Positions 14,633 to 21,594 of a DNA stretch of 22,915 bases are shown one piece after another. The stretch is from Planctomycetota bacterium. GTDB taxonomy: Bacteria > Planctomycetota > Phycisphaerae > Sedimentisphaerales > Anaerohalosphaeraceae. The position numbers and the translations under genes were made by a program. Numbering within the stretch: position 1 is the stretch's first letter; every line of letters begins with the position of its first letter. The notes below the pieces were generated by a model. That model ran no database searches and was not told the DNA's origin. It saw only the letters and a program-made list of their open reading frames with translations. The stretch lies in the NCBI GenBank assembly GCA_021160785.1, contig JAGHBX010000547.1, positions 1 to 22,915 on the forward strand, read 5' to 3'.

Positions 14633-14842
14633 TCAGCTTATCGCCGAGATCATTTCACAGTCGGCCAATCCCTGCACATCGTCCGAAAAAGCAACGCCTG
14701 CAAAGAGGCTGCTTGTCTTTTTGAGTATTTCGAGTCGCTCGGCAAGAACCGCAACGGATGACAGCGTGTCCTCGTCGATCGGCCTTGCGCCGCCGATACT
14801 TTCTTTTACAGTTTTCAAGCAATCGCACTGCGAAGTAAACAT
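14633..14842 (-). CDS. Hypothetical 69-residue protein between mraZ and rsmH
   Basis: A small acidic, mainly helical protein (helices around residues 10-17 and 24-42) with cysteines at positions 6, 8 and 62 and no membrane segment. I recognise no family. Translation looks real: the sequence GAAAGGA lies about six bases before the ATG at 14842, only 12 bases after the mraZ stop, so the gene is likely coupled to mraZ. It ends 38 bases before rsmH. The C-x-C near the N-terminus could bind a metal, but two cysteines alone do not prove this. Its position suggests a lineage-specific part of the division cluster. Confidence 0.5.
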   Translation of the reverse strand: MFTSQCDCLKTVKESIGGARPIDEDTLSSVAVLAERLEILKKTSSLFAGVAFSDDVQGLADCEMISAIS

Positions 14843-14854
14843 ATCCGTCCTTTC

Positions 14855-15334
14855 CTAAACATCCAGTTGGCGGCTTTGCTTTTGCAAAACCGTCTGTCTT
14901 GCTTCCATTATCTGATTCTGGAACTGCGGGAGATTGTCTTCCAGGTACCTCTCCCAGTCATCGGAATTCCACAACTCAATGTGGTCGCGAACCCCGACAA
15001 GCGTAAGAGTGTTGTCGAGCCTGGCCCGCTTTCGGAGTTTTTCTCCCAACAGCAAGCGCCCCTGCCGATCCAACTCAACCTTGCTGGCCAGGGCGAAACT
15101 AAGCCGTTCAAAAGTGACGGCTTCGTCCGGAGCAGCCATCCTTGGCGCACCGGCGAGGGCGATTTGCTGAAAGTATTTCTCAGGATAAAGACACAAAATG
15201 CCGTTTGCTCCCATCACAAGGTAGAAACAGCTTCCGTGTTCTTCAACGTCAATTTGACTGCGCAGCTTGTTGGAGATGAACAATCTGTTCTTGCCATCCA
15301 ACGTGTGTTCGTATTCACCTGTTAACATCAGCAT
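14855..15334 (-). CDS. mraZ: Transcriptional regulator MraZ
   Basis: MraZ is an AbrB-like DNA-binding protein that forms rings and represses its own division operon by binding TGGGN repeats near the promoter. The 159-residue protein has both diagnostic D-x-x-x-R motifs, one per half: D-G-K-N-R (within Y-E-H-T-L-D-G-K-N-R-L) and D-R-Q-G-R (within V-E-L-D-R-Q-G-R-L-L-L). The C-terminal W-N-S-D-D-W-E-R-Y-L stretch also fits. I chose the ATG at 15334 (M-L-M-L-T-G-E-Y-E-H); a second ATG at 15328 is possible and a TTG at 15355 would be too far upstream, because the promoter starts transcription near 15363. It is the first gene of the minus-strand wall operon. Confidence 0.92.
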   Translation of the reverse strand: MLMLTGEYEHTLDGKNRLFISNKLRSQIDVEEHGSCFYLVMGANGILCLYPEKYFQQIALAGAPRMAAPDEAVTFERLSFALASKVELDRQGRLLLGEKLRKRARLDNTLTLVGVRDHIELWNSDDWERYLEDNLPQFQNQIMEARQTVLQKQSRQLDV

Positions 15335-15343
15335 GATTTTTAT

Positions 15344-15388
15344 CCCACTGCCCAACCAATATATGGGAAATCATACCACTTTATCCCA
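15344..15388 (-). promoter_or_regulatory. TGGG boxes, probable MraZ autoregulatory sites
   Basis: On the minus strand TGGG starts at 15388, 15354 and 15347, with TGGTA at 15378 and TGGTT at 15358. The pair 15388/15378 shows the 10-base period known for MraZ sites (TGGGN plus 5-base gaps). A 10-base word, GTGGGATAAA, is repeated exactly at 15389-15380 and 15348-15339, 41 bases apart, on either side of the -10 box. This arrangement around the mraZ promoter fits autorepression. Confidence 0.5.
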
Positions 15389-15397
15389 CCCTGTCAA
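15370..15397 (-). promoter_or_regulatory. Promoter of the mraZ operon
   Basis: Reading the minus strand, TTGACA (15397-15392) is followed after 16 bases by TATGAT (15375-15370). Both boxes are close to sigma70 consensus. Transcription would begin near 15363, about 30 bases before the ATG at 15334. One TGGGA box lies in the spacer, where a bound repressor would block polymerase. Confidence 0.7.
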
Positions 15398-15407
15398 CAC
15401 AAAAACA

Positions 15408-15424
15408 TTTTTCCCAGGGAAAAA
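15408..15424. repeat. Palindrome upstream of the mraZ -35 box
   Basis: TTTTTCCC and GGGAAAAA pair perfectly around a single central A at 15416. The centre lies about 20 bases upstream of the -35 box, a place for a dimeric regulator, and one arm contains a further TGGGA on the minus strand. The rest of 15425-15639 shows no convincing gene. Confidence 0.35.
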
Positions 15425-15639
15425 AACTGCCATTGCCATATTAAGAGATATTGAAAGCCGCCTATGTTCCATCATTCACCGCAACATCTTGTGGCCTGAT
15501 GGGGAAATGGCAGGCATATAGTGGCTGTGAGTTTGTGTAGGATTATAGGACGAAGGCAGAAAATCTTTAGAAAAATGCTTTAGTTCTCAGTCGTCCGATA
15601 ATCACAAAACGCACGCCGAGATGTTAAATGACAGAAAAG

Positions 15640-15710
<71 letters not shown>

Positions 15711-15738
15711 ATAGGCATTTTGCCAAGAATATTGTCAA

Positions 15739-15767
15739 AGCATATTCAAACAGGGCCTTTTTGTCAA
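15739..15767 (-). promoter_or_regulatory. Promoter of tRNA-Gly
   Basis: On the minus strand TTGACA (15767-15762) and TATGCT (15744-15739) are 17 bases apart. Transcription would begin near 15732, about 20 bases before the tRNA. A second TTGACA overlaps the -10 region (15737-15732) but has no good -10 partner before the gene. Confidence 0.6.
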
Positions 15768-15914
15768 CAGAAATCGGGCAAAAAGGCAAACATGCAGGAA
15801 TATCGATATAATCGTTAAAATCATCATTTTCGGGATGGGTGGACATTATTCGCTGATTTGCTACAATCGGCTGGTCGATTTACATCTGATAGTGCTTTGA
15901 AGGAGTTTTGACGA

Positions 15915-17213
15915 ATGAACATCCAGCAGACGGCGTCGGCCGCCAAGGCGGCGTCGATTCATATGGCCGCCGCCGGCAGCGACCTGAAGAACCGGGCTCT
16001 TGCCGATATTGCCGAGGCTTTGAAAGATAACAGTCCCGCGATCGCCGCGGCCAATCAAAAGGACCTCGATCAGGCCCGCGCCGACAACGTTACAGCCCCC
16101 CTGCTGAAGCGACTGAAGTTCGACGAGCCCAAGATCGCCGGTGTATGCGAGGGCATCGAAAGTCTGATAGCAATAGACGATCCCGTAGGCCGGACGTTGA
16201 ACGCAACCGAACTCGACGACGGACTGGAGCTTTATCAGGTCAGTTGCCCCATCGGCGTCGTGGGCGTTATTTTCGAGTCCCGGCCGGATGCGTTGGTCCA
16301 GATATCGTCACTTTGCCTCAAGAGCGGCAATGCCGTGCTGCTCAAGGGTGGAAGCGAAGCGGCCCAGACCAATCGCGTTCTCGCCGAGTTGATCAGTAAA
16401 GCCGGAGAGAATGCAGGGCTTCGGCGCGGGTGGCTCGGCCTGATGGAAACGCGGGCCGACGTCGCACAAATGCTCGTACTCGATGAGTATATCGACTTGA
16501 TCGTGCCTCGCGGCAGCAACGAATTTGTGCGACATATCATGAGCAATACGAACATACCCGTGCTGGGCCACGCAGACGGCATTTGCCATGTCTACGTAGA
16601 TAGCGAGGCGGATATGGATATGGCGGTTCGCATTACGGTTGATTCAAAGTGTCAGTACACCGCCGTCTGCAATGCCGCAGAGACCCTGCTTGTTCACAGC
16701 GCCATCGCAGAGGATTTTCTGCCTCGTGTTAAGAAGGTGCTGGAAGAGAAAAGTGTCCAGCTTCGCGGCTGCGAAGAAACATGCAGGATAATAGACGTCA
16801 AGCCTGCAACAGACGCCGACTGGCGCACCGAGTACCTTGATTTTATTCTGTCCGTGAAGGTTGTAGACAGTTTGGACGCCGCTGTCAAACATATCAACAA
16901 ATACGGATCGGGCCACACAGACGCCATTGTTACGCAGAACAAGGAAAACGCCGCGAAGTTCATGGACCTTGTGGATTCTGCGGACGTATTCTTTAATTGC
17001 AGCACAAGGTTCAGCGACGGATTCCGTTTCGGCCTGGGCGCCGAAGTGGGCATAAGCACGAACAAAATCCACGCACGCGGACCTGTCGGGCTGGATGGGC
17101 TGCTGATTTACAAATGGCGGCTGATCGGCAGCGGGCAGATCGTGGGCGATTATTCCGGGCCGACAGGCAAAAAATTTACGCACAGAAAACTTGACGGAGA
17201 ATACGGCTTGTAA
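15915..17213 (+). CDS. proA: Glutamate-5-semialdehyde dehydrogenase (gamma-glutamyl phosphate reductase)
   Basis: ProA reduces gamma-glutamyl phosphate with NADPH to glutamate-5-semialdehyde, the second step of proline synthesis. The 432-residue protein belongs to the aldehyde dehydrogenase superfamily. It shows C-P-I-G-V-V-G-V-I-F-E-S-R-P-D-A (~113-128), the cofactor-region run K-S-G-N-A-V-L-L-K-G-G-S-E-A (~136-149), and the catalytic cysteine C252 in Y-T-A-V-C-N-A-A-E-T-L-L-V-H. The G-L-G-A-E-V-G-I-S-T and H-A-R-G-P-V-G-L signatures lie near the C-terminus. AGGAG (15901-15905) nine bases before the ATG fixes the start. Its TAA overlaps the ATG of proB by one base, so both proteins are made from one message. 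Length fits the family (about 415-430). Confidence 0.95.
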   Translation: MNIQQTASAAKAASIHMAAAGSDLKNRALADIAEALKDNSPAIAAANQKDLDQARADNVTAPLLKRLKFDEPKIAGVCEGIESLIAIDDPVGRTLNATELDDGLELYQVSCPIGVVGVIFESRPDALVQISSLCLKSGNAVLLKGGSEAAQTNRVLAELISKAGENAGLRRGWLGLMETRADVAQMLVLDEYIDLIVPRGSNEFVRHIMSNTNIPVLGHADGICHVYVDSEADMDMAVRITVDSKCQYTAVCNAAETLLVHSAIAEDFLPRVKKVLEEKSVQLRGCEETCRIIDVKPATDADWRTEYLDFILSVKVVDSLDAAVKHINKYGSGHTDAIVTQNKENAAKFMDLVDSADVFFNCSTRFSDGFRFGLGAEVGISTNKIHARGPVGLDGLLIYKWRLIGSGQIVGDYSGPTGKKFTHRKLDGEYGL

Positions 17214-18313
17214 TGCGCGATTTCAGTCAGTCCAAAAGAATCGTTGTCAAGATTGGCACGAGCACGTTGAGTAAAGACGATGCGGTCGATACGGAGTACC
17301 TGCGCTGCGTTGCCGCGCAGATCGCTTCGCTTATCGGGCAGGGGCGGCAGGTCGTGATCATCACCAGCGGCGCCATCGGCATGGGGGCTGGCCTGTTACA
17401 GTTGAAGGGATCTGTGGCGGACATGAAGATGCGTCAGGCGTGCGCGGCGATCGGGCAGCCGCTGCTGATGCAGGAATATCAGCGTGCGTTCGCCGAACAC
17501 GATATCGCCGTCGCGCAGGTGCTGCTGACCGCCGAAGTGCTCAACAACCGCAAGACATATCTGAATCTTCGCAATTCCGTGGAGACCCTGCTCAAATTGG
17601 GCACAGTGCCGGTCCTCAATGAAAATGACAGCGTTTCGACGGATGAGATCGGTTCGGCGTTTGGCGACAATGACAAGCTGAGCGCCCTGGTTGCCAGCAA
17701 ACTCGATGCCGACCTGTTGATCATGCTAAGCGACATTGATGCAATGTATGACAGGGACCCGCGCAAGCATGACGACGCCAAACCGATTCACGCCGTTTTT
17801 GAGATTACCGATGAGATCATTCGCAGTGCGGGCAAGCGCGGCAGCAAGTACGCCACCGGCGGGATGAAGGCCAAACTCGAAGCGGCGAAAATCGCCTCCT
17901 ACGCCGGCTGCAGAATCGTGCTGGCCAACGGCAGGACCGACAATGTGATAGGTCGTATCATGGGCGGCGAAGAGATCGGCACTGTTTTCATGCCCAAACG
18001 CAAACTCGGCAACCGCGCCAGGTGGATACTCAACAGCGCAACCGCCGGCGCCGTCCGAATCGATGAAGGAGCGATGAAAGCCCTGCGAAAACGCAAGAGC
18101 CTTTTGCCAAGCGGCGTCATTGATGTCCATGGAGATTTCAAGGCCGGCGCCGTCGTCATGCTAAACGACGCGGCAAAGGCGCAGACGAGCCTGGGAAGTT
18201 CCGAACTCAGATCGCTGGCGGGCAAGCACAGCCGCGAGATACGCCAGACATTAGGCGCCGACCGCAGGGACGTGGTGGCGACACCGGAAGACATTGTCTT
18301 TTTAGACTATTAA
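17213..18313 (+). CDS. proB: Glutamate 5-kinase
   Basis: ProB phosphorylates glutamate to gamma-glutamyl phosphate, the committed and usually proline-inhibited step of proline synthesis; the unstable product is passed to ProA. The 366-residue protein has the amino-acid-kinase domain (residues ~8-260), with V-V-K-I-G-T-S-T-L, I-I-T-S-G-A-I-G-M-G, N-E-N-D-S-V-S-T-D-E-I and F-G-D-N-D-K-L-S-A-L-V-A. The S-D-I-D-A-M-Y-D-R-D-P and T-G-G-M-K-A-K-L motifs follow. The C-terminal ~275-350 part is the PUA domain found in E. coli-type enzymes. Size equals the E. coli protein (367). The start overlaps the proA stop (TAATG). The gene order proA-proB is the reverse of the E. coli proBA order. Confidence 0.95.
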   Translation: MRDFSQSKRIVVKIGTSTLSKDDAVDTEYLRCVAAQIASLIGQGRQVVIITSGAIGMGAGLLQLKGSVADMKMRQACAAIGQPLLMQEYQRAFAEHDIAVAQVLLTAEVLNNRKTYLNLRNSVETLLKLGTVPVLNENDSVSTDEIGSAFGDNDKLSALVASKLDADLLIMLSDIDAMYDRDPRKHDDAKPIHAVFEITDEIIRSAGKRGSKYATGGMKAKLEAAKIASYAGCRIVLANGRTDNVIGRIMGGEEIGTVFMPKRKLGNRARWILNSATAGAVRIDEGAMKALRKRKSLLPSGVIDVHGDFKAGAVVMLNDAAKAQTSLGSSELRSLAGKHSREIRQTLGADRRDVVATPEDIVFLDY

Positions 18314-18326
18314 GGCGTTTTTGCCC

Positions 18327-18355
18327 TTGACGGGGCGGCTGCGATTGAGTATTTT
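18327..18355 (+). promoter_or_regulatory. Promoter of tRNA-Leu
   Basis: TTGACG at 18327-18332 and TATTTT at 18350-18355 have a 17-base spacer. Transcription would start near 18362, six bases before the tRNA. It begins directly after the proB stop. Confidence 0.6.
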
Positions 18356-18367
18356 ATCTTCTCACAG

Positions 18368-18451
18368 GCCGGAGTGGCGGAATTGGCAGACGCGCGGGAT
18401 TCAAAATCCCGTCCTGGCAACAGGGTGTGGGTTCAAGTCCCACCTCCGGCA
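18368..18451 (+). tRNA. tRNA-Leu (anticodon CAA)
   Basis: An 84-base type II tRNA: acceptor GCCGGAG/CTCCGGC, anticodon stem CGGGA/TCCCG with loop TTCAAAA (anticodon CAA), a long variable arm (TCCTGGCAACAGGG region), T stem GTGGG/CCCAC with loop TTCAAGT, and discriminator A at 18451. CCA is not encoded. It reads UUG codons. Confidence 0.95.
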
Positions 18452-18465
18452 TTGGGCATTTTGCT

Positions 18466-18495
18466 GAAGTCGCCCTAACCACAAATGGCGACTTC
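18466..18495 (+). terminator. 9-base inverted repeat between tRNA-Leu and cheD
   Basis: GAAGTCGCC (18466-18474) and GGCGACTTC (18487-18495) pair perfectly around a 12-base loop. It lies 14 bases after the tRNA and 52 bases before cheD. No T-run follows, so it may be a processing or termination hairpin for the tRNA, or an operator or leader hairpin for cheD. Confidence 0.35.
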
Positions 18496-18547
18496 TAACC
18501 GGGAAAAGATATGTTTCCTTTGGCAGAGTGTGAAAGGCGGGACTCTA

Positions 18548-19039
18548 ATGGAGACAAAGCGGGTCATTGATGTGCAGACAGGCCAGGTCGAGGGCGGCCA
18601 CGGCAAAGTGGTGTTGCGCGCCATCGCCTTAGGTTCATGTCTTGCAATTGTGCTTTACGACCCTGCACGCAAGAATGGAGCGATGGCGCACGTAATGCTA
18701 CCCGGAAAGGCGCCGGCGAAGACAGGACCCGCGGAACGAACGAAATATGCCACCGACGCCATAGATGCCCTGATAGAGATAATGACGCAGATGGGCTCGG
18801 AAAAAAACGACTTTTGCGTCGCCATTATCGGAGGAGCCAACGTCCTGAAACGCGAAAACGACACTATTGCCCGGGATAATGTCGAATCGAATCTCCGAAT
18901 CCTCAAAGAAAAGAAGCTCAATGTCGTAGCCAGGCACGTAGGAGGATATGAGAGAAGCAATGCCTCTATTGATCTTGAAAAAGGGATTGTCTCTTATACC
19001 GAGGGAGACTCCGTCGATAAGGAATTGTGGCGAGCGTAA
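18548..19039 (+). CDS. cheD: CheD-family protein (chemoreceptor glutamine deamidase)
   Basis: CheD converts specific glutamines of chemoreceptors to glutamate and can pair with CheC. The 163-residue protein has the core A-L-G-S-C31-L-A-I-V-L-Y-D-P and G-A-M-A-H48-V-M-L-P. The C31-H48 spacing of 17 equals that of the Thermotoga catalytic pair C27/H44. Six residues before the cysteine, where Thermotoga has the catalytic T21, the residue is A25, so activity may be altered. Later motifs are A-I-I-G-G-A-N-V, N-V-E-S-N-L-R-I-L and H-V-G-G-Y-E-R-S. ATG 18548 is the start because AAAGGCGGG lies just upstream and the homologous region begins there; an ATG at 18485 would add 21 residues that overlap the hairpin. 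No cheA, cheC, cheR or receptor gene is visible; a sensor kinase follows 51 bases downstream. Confidence 0.85.
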   Translation: METKRVIDVQTGQVEGGHGKVVLRAIALGSCLAIVLYDPARKNGAMAHVMLPGKAPAKTGPAERTKYATDAIDALIEIMTQMGSEKNDFCVAIIGGANVLKRENDTIARDNVESNLRILKEKKLNVVARHVGGYERSNASIDLEKGIVSYTEGDSVDKELWRA

Positions 19040-19090
19040 ATACGCAAAACCGGTCTGCGCCCCGCCAGGCAGACACAAGGGAGATTAGAG

Positions 19091-21088
19091 ATGGATACTC
19101 GCGATAATGGTGGGTTGAAGCAGCCTGCCGACGACAGATCGAAATTGCTGCTGATATACGTTCTTGCAGGTTTGGTCGCCGCGGTTGTCTTGCTCTCAAT
19201 GACCTACATACTCCTGACGGGGATACGAATTGCCGCCAGACGGACGCCGCAGATTGAAGCGGCGGCGGAGATAAACCTGGAGGCGACACATGCACATCTG
19301 CGGTTTGAGGAACTCATCAGCGGGGACAAGACTGAAGACATCAGTGAAGTGTGGCGTTTGATTGACATCGCCGACTCGTATGCACGAACCCTCCTTGAAG
19401 GAGGCGAGACGGAAGTGGGCAAAGTGCTGCCGTTGAGGGACGCCCACGTGCGACAGTCTGTCGAGGAAATACAGAGCCAATTGGCGCAGTTTCGAAGAAT
19501 AACCCAACAGCGTTATGAAACACCCGCCGAATCGGGGATCGGCAGTGAGATGGAGCAGGAATACGACAAAGTCTATACGCAGGTTTTACTAAAGGCCAGT
19601 GCGATGAAAACCATCTTTCAGAAAAAAATCCGTGCCGACCTTACAAGGTTTCGAATTGCGCAGACTGTTCTTATCGCGCTGGCGGTCGGTCTGTTCATAA
19701 CTGTGGCGTTTGTTTTCGATTTCTTCATTCGCAGGCATCTGCGAGATGAAAGGCGGTTGCATGCATTTAATCAGCAACTGCAGGCAAGCGAGCAGCAGTT
19801 GCGGGCGGCAAACCAACAACTCCAGGCAGGCGAACAGCAGTTAAGAGCCGCCAACCAGCAATTGACAGCCAGCGAACAGCAACTGCGGGCTTACAACCAA
19901 CAGCTCCAGGCAAGTAAACAGCAGCTAAGGGCCTCGAACCAGCAATTGGCGGCCAGGGAGAAGGAATATCGACTTCTTTTCAACGAGATGATTAGCGGCC
20001 TTGCAGTTCACGAGATCATCTGTGATGACAAGGGCAATCCCTGTGATTATCGCTTTCTCGACATCAATCCCGCCTTTGAAAAACTTACGGGATTGAAGAA
20101 GAAAGATGTCGCAGGCAACACCATCCGCCAAATCATGCCCACCATCGAAGCTTTCTGGATCGATACCTACGGCAAGGTCGCACTCACCGGCGAGGCGACG
20201 CATTTTGAACATTACAATAGAACATTAGCCAAACATTTTGATGTTATCGCCTACATGCCCAAGCCGGGCCAGTTTGCCGTGATCTTCAACGATATTACCG
20301 AACGCAAGCGTGCCGAGGCGGAGATGCAGCGCCTTAACAAGTCGCTTTCCGTGAAGAACAAGGAGTTGCAGGGCATTGTCTATATAGCCTCGCACGATCT
20401 CCGGTCCCCGCTGGTAAACATACAGGGCTTTAGCGGCGAGCTTAATGGGCACTGCCGGGATCTGCGAAGGTTGCTCGATACCCGGGATATCAGCGACGAG
20501 TTGAGGAAAGAGATGATCAGCCTTGTCAGCCGGGACATTCCGGAGGCGCTGGAGTTCATCAGTGCGGGCACCGAGAAAATGAAGGCGCTGCTTGCCGGGC
20601 TGCTGCACGTATCAAGGGCAGGCAGTGTCGACATTGATGTCAAGGAACTTGACATGAAAGAACTTCTGGAATCCGTAATTGCCGCGACACAGTTTCAGAT
20701 CGATGATATGAAGGCAAAAGTTACCCTTGAAGATTTGCCGCCGTGCCTTGGCGATGCCGACCAGATTAATCAGGTGTTCAGCAATCTTGTGAGCAATGCG
20801 TTGAAGTATTCTTCGCAGGATCGCGAGGCCGCTGTTCGCATTTGGGGGGAGGTTTCCGATGACTCGGCAGTCTACTGTGTTGAGGATAATGGATTGGGCA
20901 TTCACGATGATCACAAAGAAAAGATATTCGAGATATTTCATCGCCTCGATCCAAAGAACTCCCCGGACGGCGAAGGATTGGGGTTGACCATAGTCAGTCG
21001 CATTCTTGACCGGCATGACGGGCGCGTGTGGGTGGAGTCGGAGCCCGACAAGGGGAGCAGATTCTTCATATCATTACCGAAAGTATGA
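19091..21088 (+). CDS. Membrane sensor histidine kinase with PAS domain and tandem-repeat coil
   Basis: A 665-residue sensor kinase. Two membrane helices (~19-42 and ~190-213) enclose a mostly helical extracytoplasmic sensor of about 145 residues. After the second helix, where a HAMP domain is common, comes a Q-rich coil made of a 14-residue unit (residues 227-282 as four full copies, then a partial one). A PAS domain follows (~290-405: Y-R-L-L-F-N-E-M-I ... F-N-D-I-T-E-R-K), then the HisKA helix with H435 in A-S-H-D-L-R-S-P, and the ATPase domain with N569 (N-L-V-S-N-A-L-K-Y), V-E-D-N-G-L-G-I and G-E-G-L-G-L-T-I-V. All catalytic boxes are intact. AAGGGAG lies seven bases before the ATG. The receiver gene starts 18 bases after the stop and is the likely partner. 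The signal sensed is unknown. Confidence 0.92.
   Translation: MDTRDNGGLKQPADDRSKLLLIYVLAGLVAAVVLLSMTYILLTGIRIAARRTPQIEAAAEINLEATHAHLRFEELISGDKTEDISEVWRLIDIADSYARTLLEGGETEVGKVLPLRDAHVRQSVEEIQSQLAQFRRITQQRYETPAESGIGSEMEQEYDKVYTQVLLKASAMKTIFQKKIRADLTRFRIAQTVLIALAVGLFITVAFVFDFFIRRHLRDERRLHAFNQQLQASEQQLRAANQQLQAGEQQLRAANQQLTASEQQLRAYNQQLQASKQQLRASNQQLAAREKEYRLLFNEMISGLAVHEIICDDKGNPCDYRFLDINPAFEKLTGLKKKDVAGNTIRQIMPTIEAFWIDTYGKVALTGEATHFEHYNRTLAKHFDVIAYMPKPGQFAVIFNDITERKRAEAEMQRLNKSLSVKNKELQGIVYIASHDLRSPLVNIQGFSGELNGHCRDLRRLLDTRDISDELRKEMISLVSRDIPEALEFISAGTEKMKALLAGLLHVSRAGSVDIDVKELDMKELLESVIAATQFQIDDMKAKVTLEDLPPCLGDADQINQVFSNLVSNALKYSSQDREAAVRIWGEVSDDSAVYCVEDNGLGIHDDHKEKIFEIFHRLDPKNSPDGEGLGLTIVSRILDRHDGRVWVESEPDKGSRFFISLPKV
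19769..19936 (+). repeat. 42-base in-frame tandem repeat in the kinase gene
   Basis: Four consecutive 42-base units start at 19769, 19811, 19853 and 19895, and a degraded fifth at 19937. Each encodes N-Q-Q-L-(Q/T)-A-(S/G)-(E/K)-Q-Q-L-R-A-(A/Y/S). Fourteen residues equal two heptads, so the repeat lengthens a coiled coil without changing its phase. The copies differ mainly at synonymous sites. Confidence 0.9.
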
Positions 21089-21106
21089 GTATGACAGGGC
21101 GTACAA

Positions 21107-21517
21107 ATGGACAATGATGTTGTCATCCTGGTCGCCGAAGACGAGAGGGGCCATTATGTTCTTACCAAAAACGGTCTGAGGCGAGGCGGCATTGCCAATG
21201 ACATTATCTGGCTTGAGGACGGCCAGGCGACGCTGGATTTTCTGCAGGGAACCCGCGGCAACGGTGATGGTCGAGACGAGAATAAGGGCTACGTCCTGCT
21301 GCTTGACATTCGCATGCCGAAGGTCGACGGGGTGGAGATCCTCCGGCGGATGAAGGATGACGACGAACTCAGGGACATCCCGGTGGTAATGGTGACCACA
21401 AGCGACGCCCAGGTTAATATCGACATTTGCACGCAGTTGGGATGCAGCGGTTATCTCGTCAAGCCGCTCGACGAGACCCTGATCGAGACCGTGCGTCAAG
21501 TCTGCCTGCAGGTGTGA
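21107..21517 (+). CDS. Single-domain response regulator (receiver), Rcp1-like
   Basis: A 136-residue stand-alone CheY-like receiver. The acidic pair E11-D12, the phosphorylation site D67 in L-L-L-D-I-R-M-P-K-V-D-G, the switch threonine T97 (V-T-T-S) and K119 in Y-L-V-K-P-L are present. The spacing with a longer loop before D67 (G-T-R-G-N-G-D-G-R-D) matches the Rcp1 group, which usually pairs with phytochrome-like or PAS histidine kinases whose kinase core resembles the neighbour. No DNA-binding output domain is present, so it probably passes phosphate on or acts by binding a partner. The ATG is 18 bases after the kinase stop; the two genes are one transcription unit. Confidence 0.9.
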   Translation: MDNDVVILVAEDERGHYVLTKNGLRRGGIANDIIWLEDGQATLDFLQGTRGNGDGRDENKGYVLLLDIRMPKVDGVEILRRMKDDDELRDIPVVMVTTSDAQVNIDICTQLGCSGYLVKPLDETLIETVRQVCLQV

Positions 21518-21594
21518 CATCCATGCACATGCGGGTCGTTACGCCTACCTGATGGAGGTTCTTTGCCGATAACAATCAGAGCAGACTTGTGAAT

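Noticed and set aside
15839..15867. TACAAT at 15862-15867 as the -10 box of a proA promoter
   Set aside because: The matching -35 position reads GTGGAC, a poor match, so the promoter is possible but not supported well enough to list.
19769..19970. Possible CRISPR-like array because of regular 42-base periodicity
   Set aside because: The units are directly adjacent without spacers, stay in frame and encode a coiled coil, so this is a coding minisatellite.
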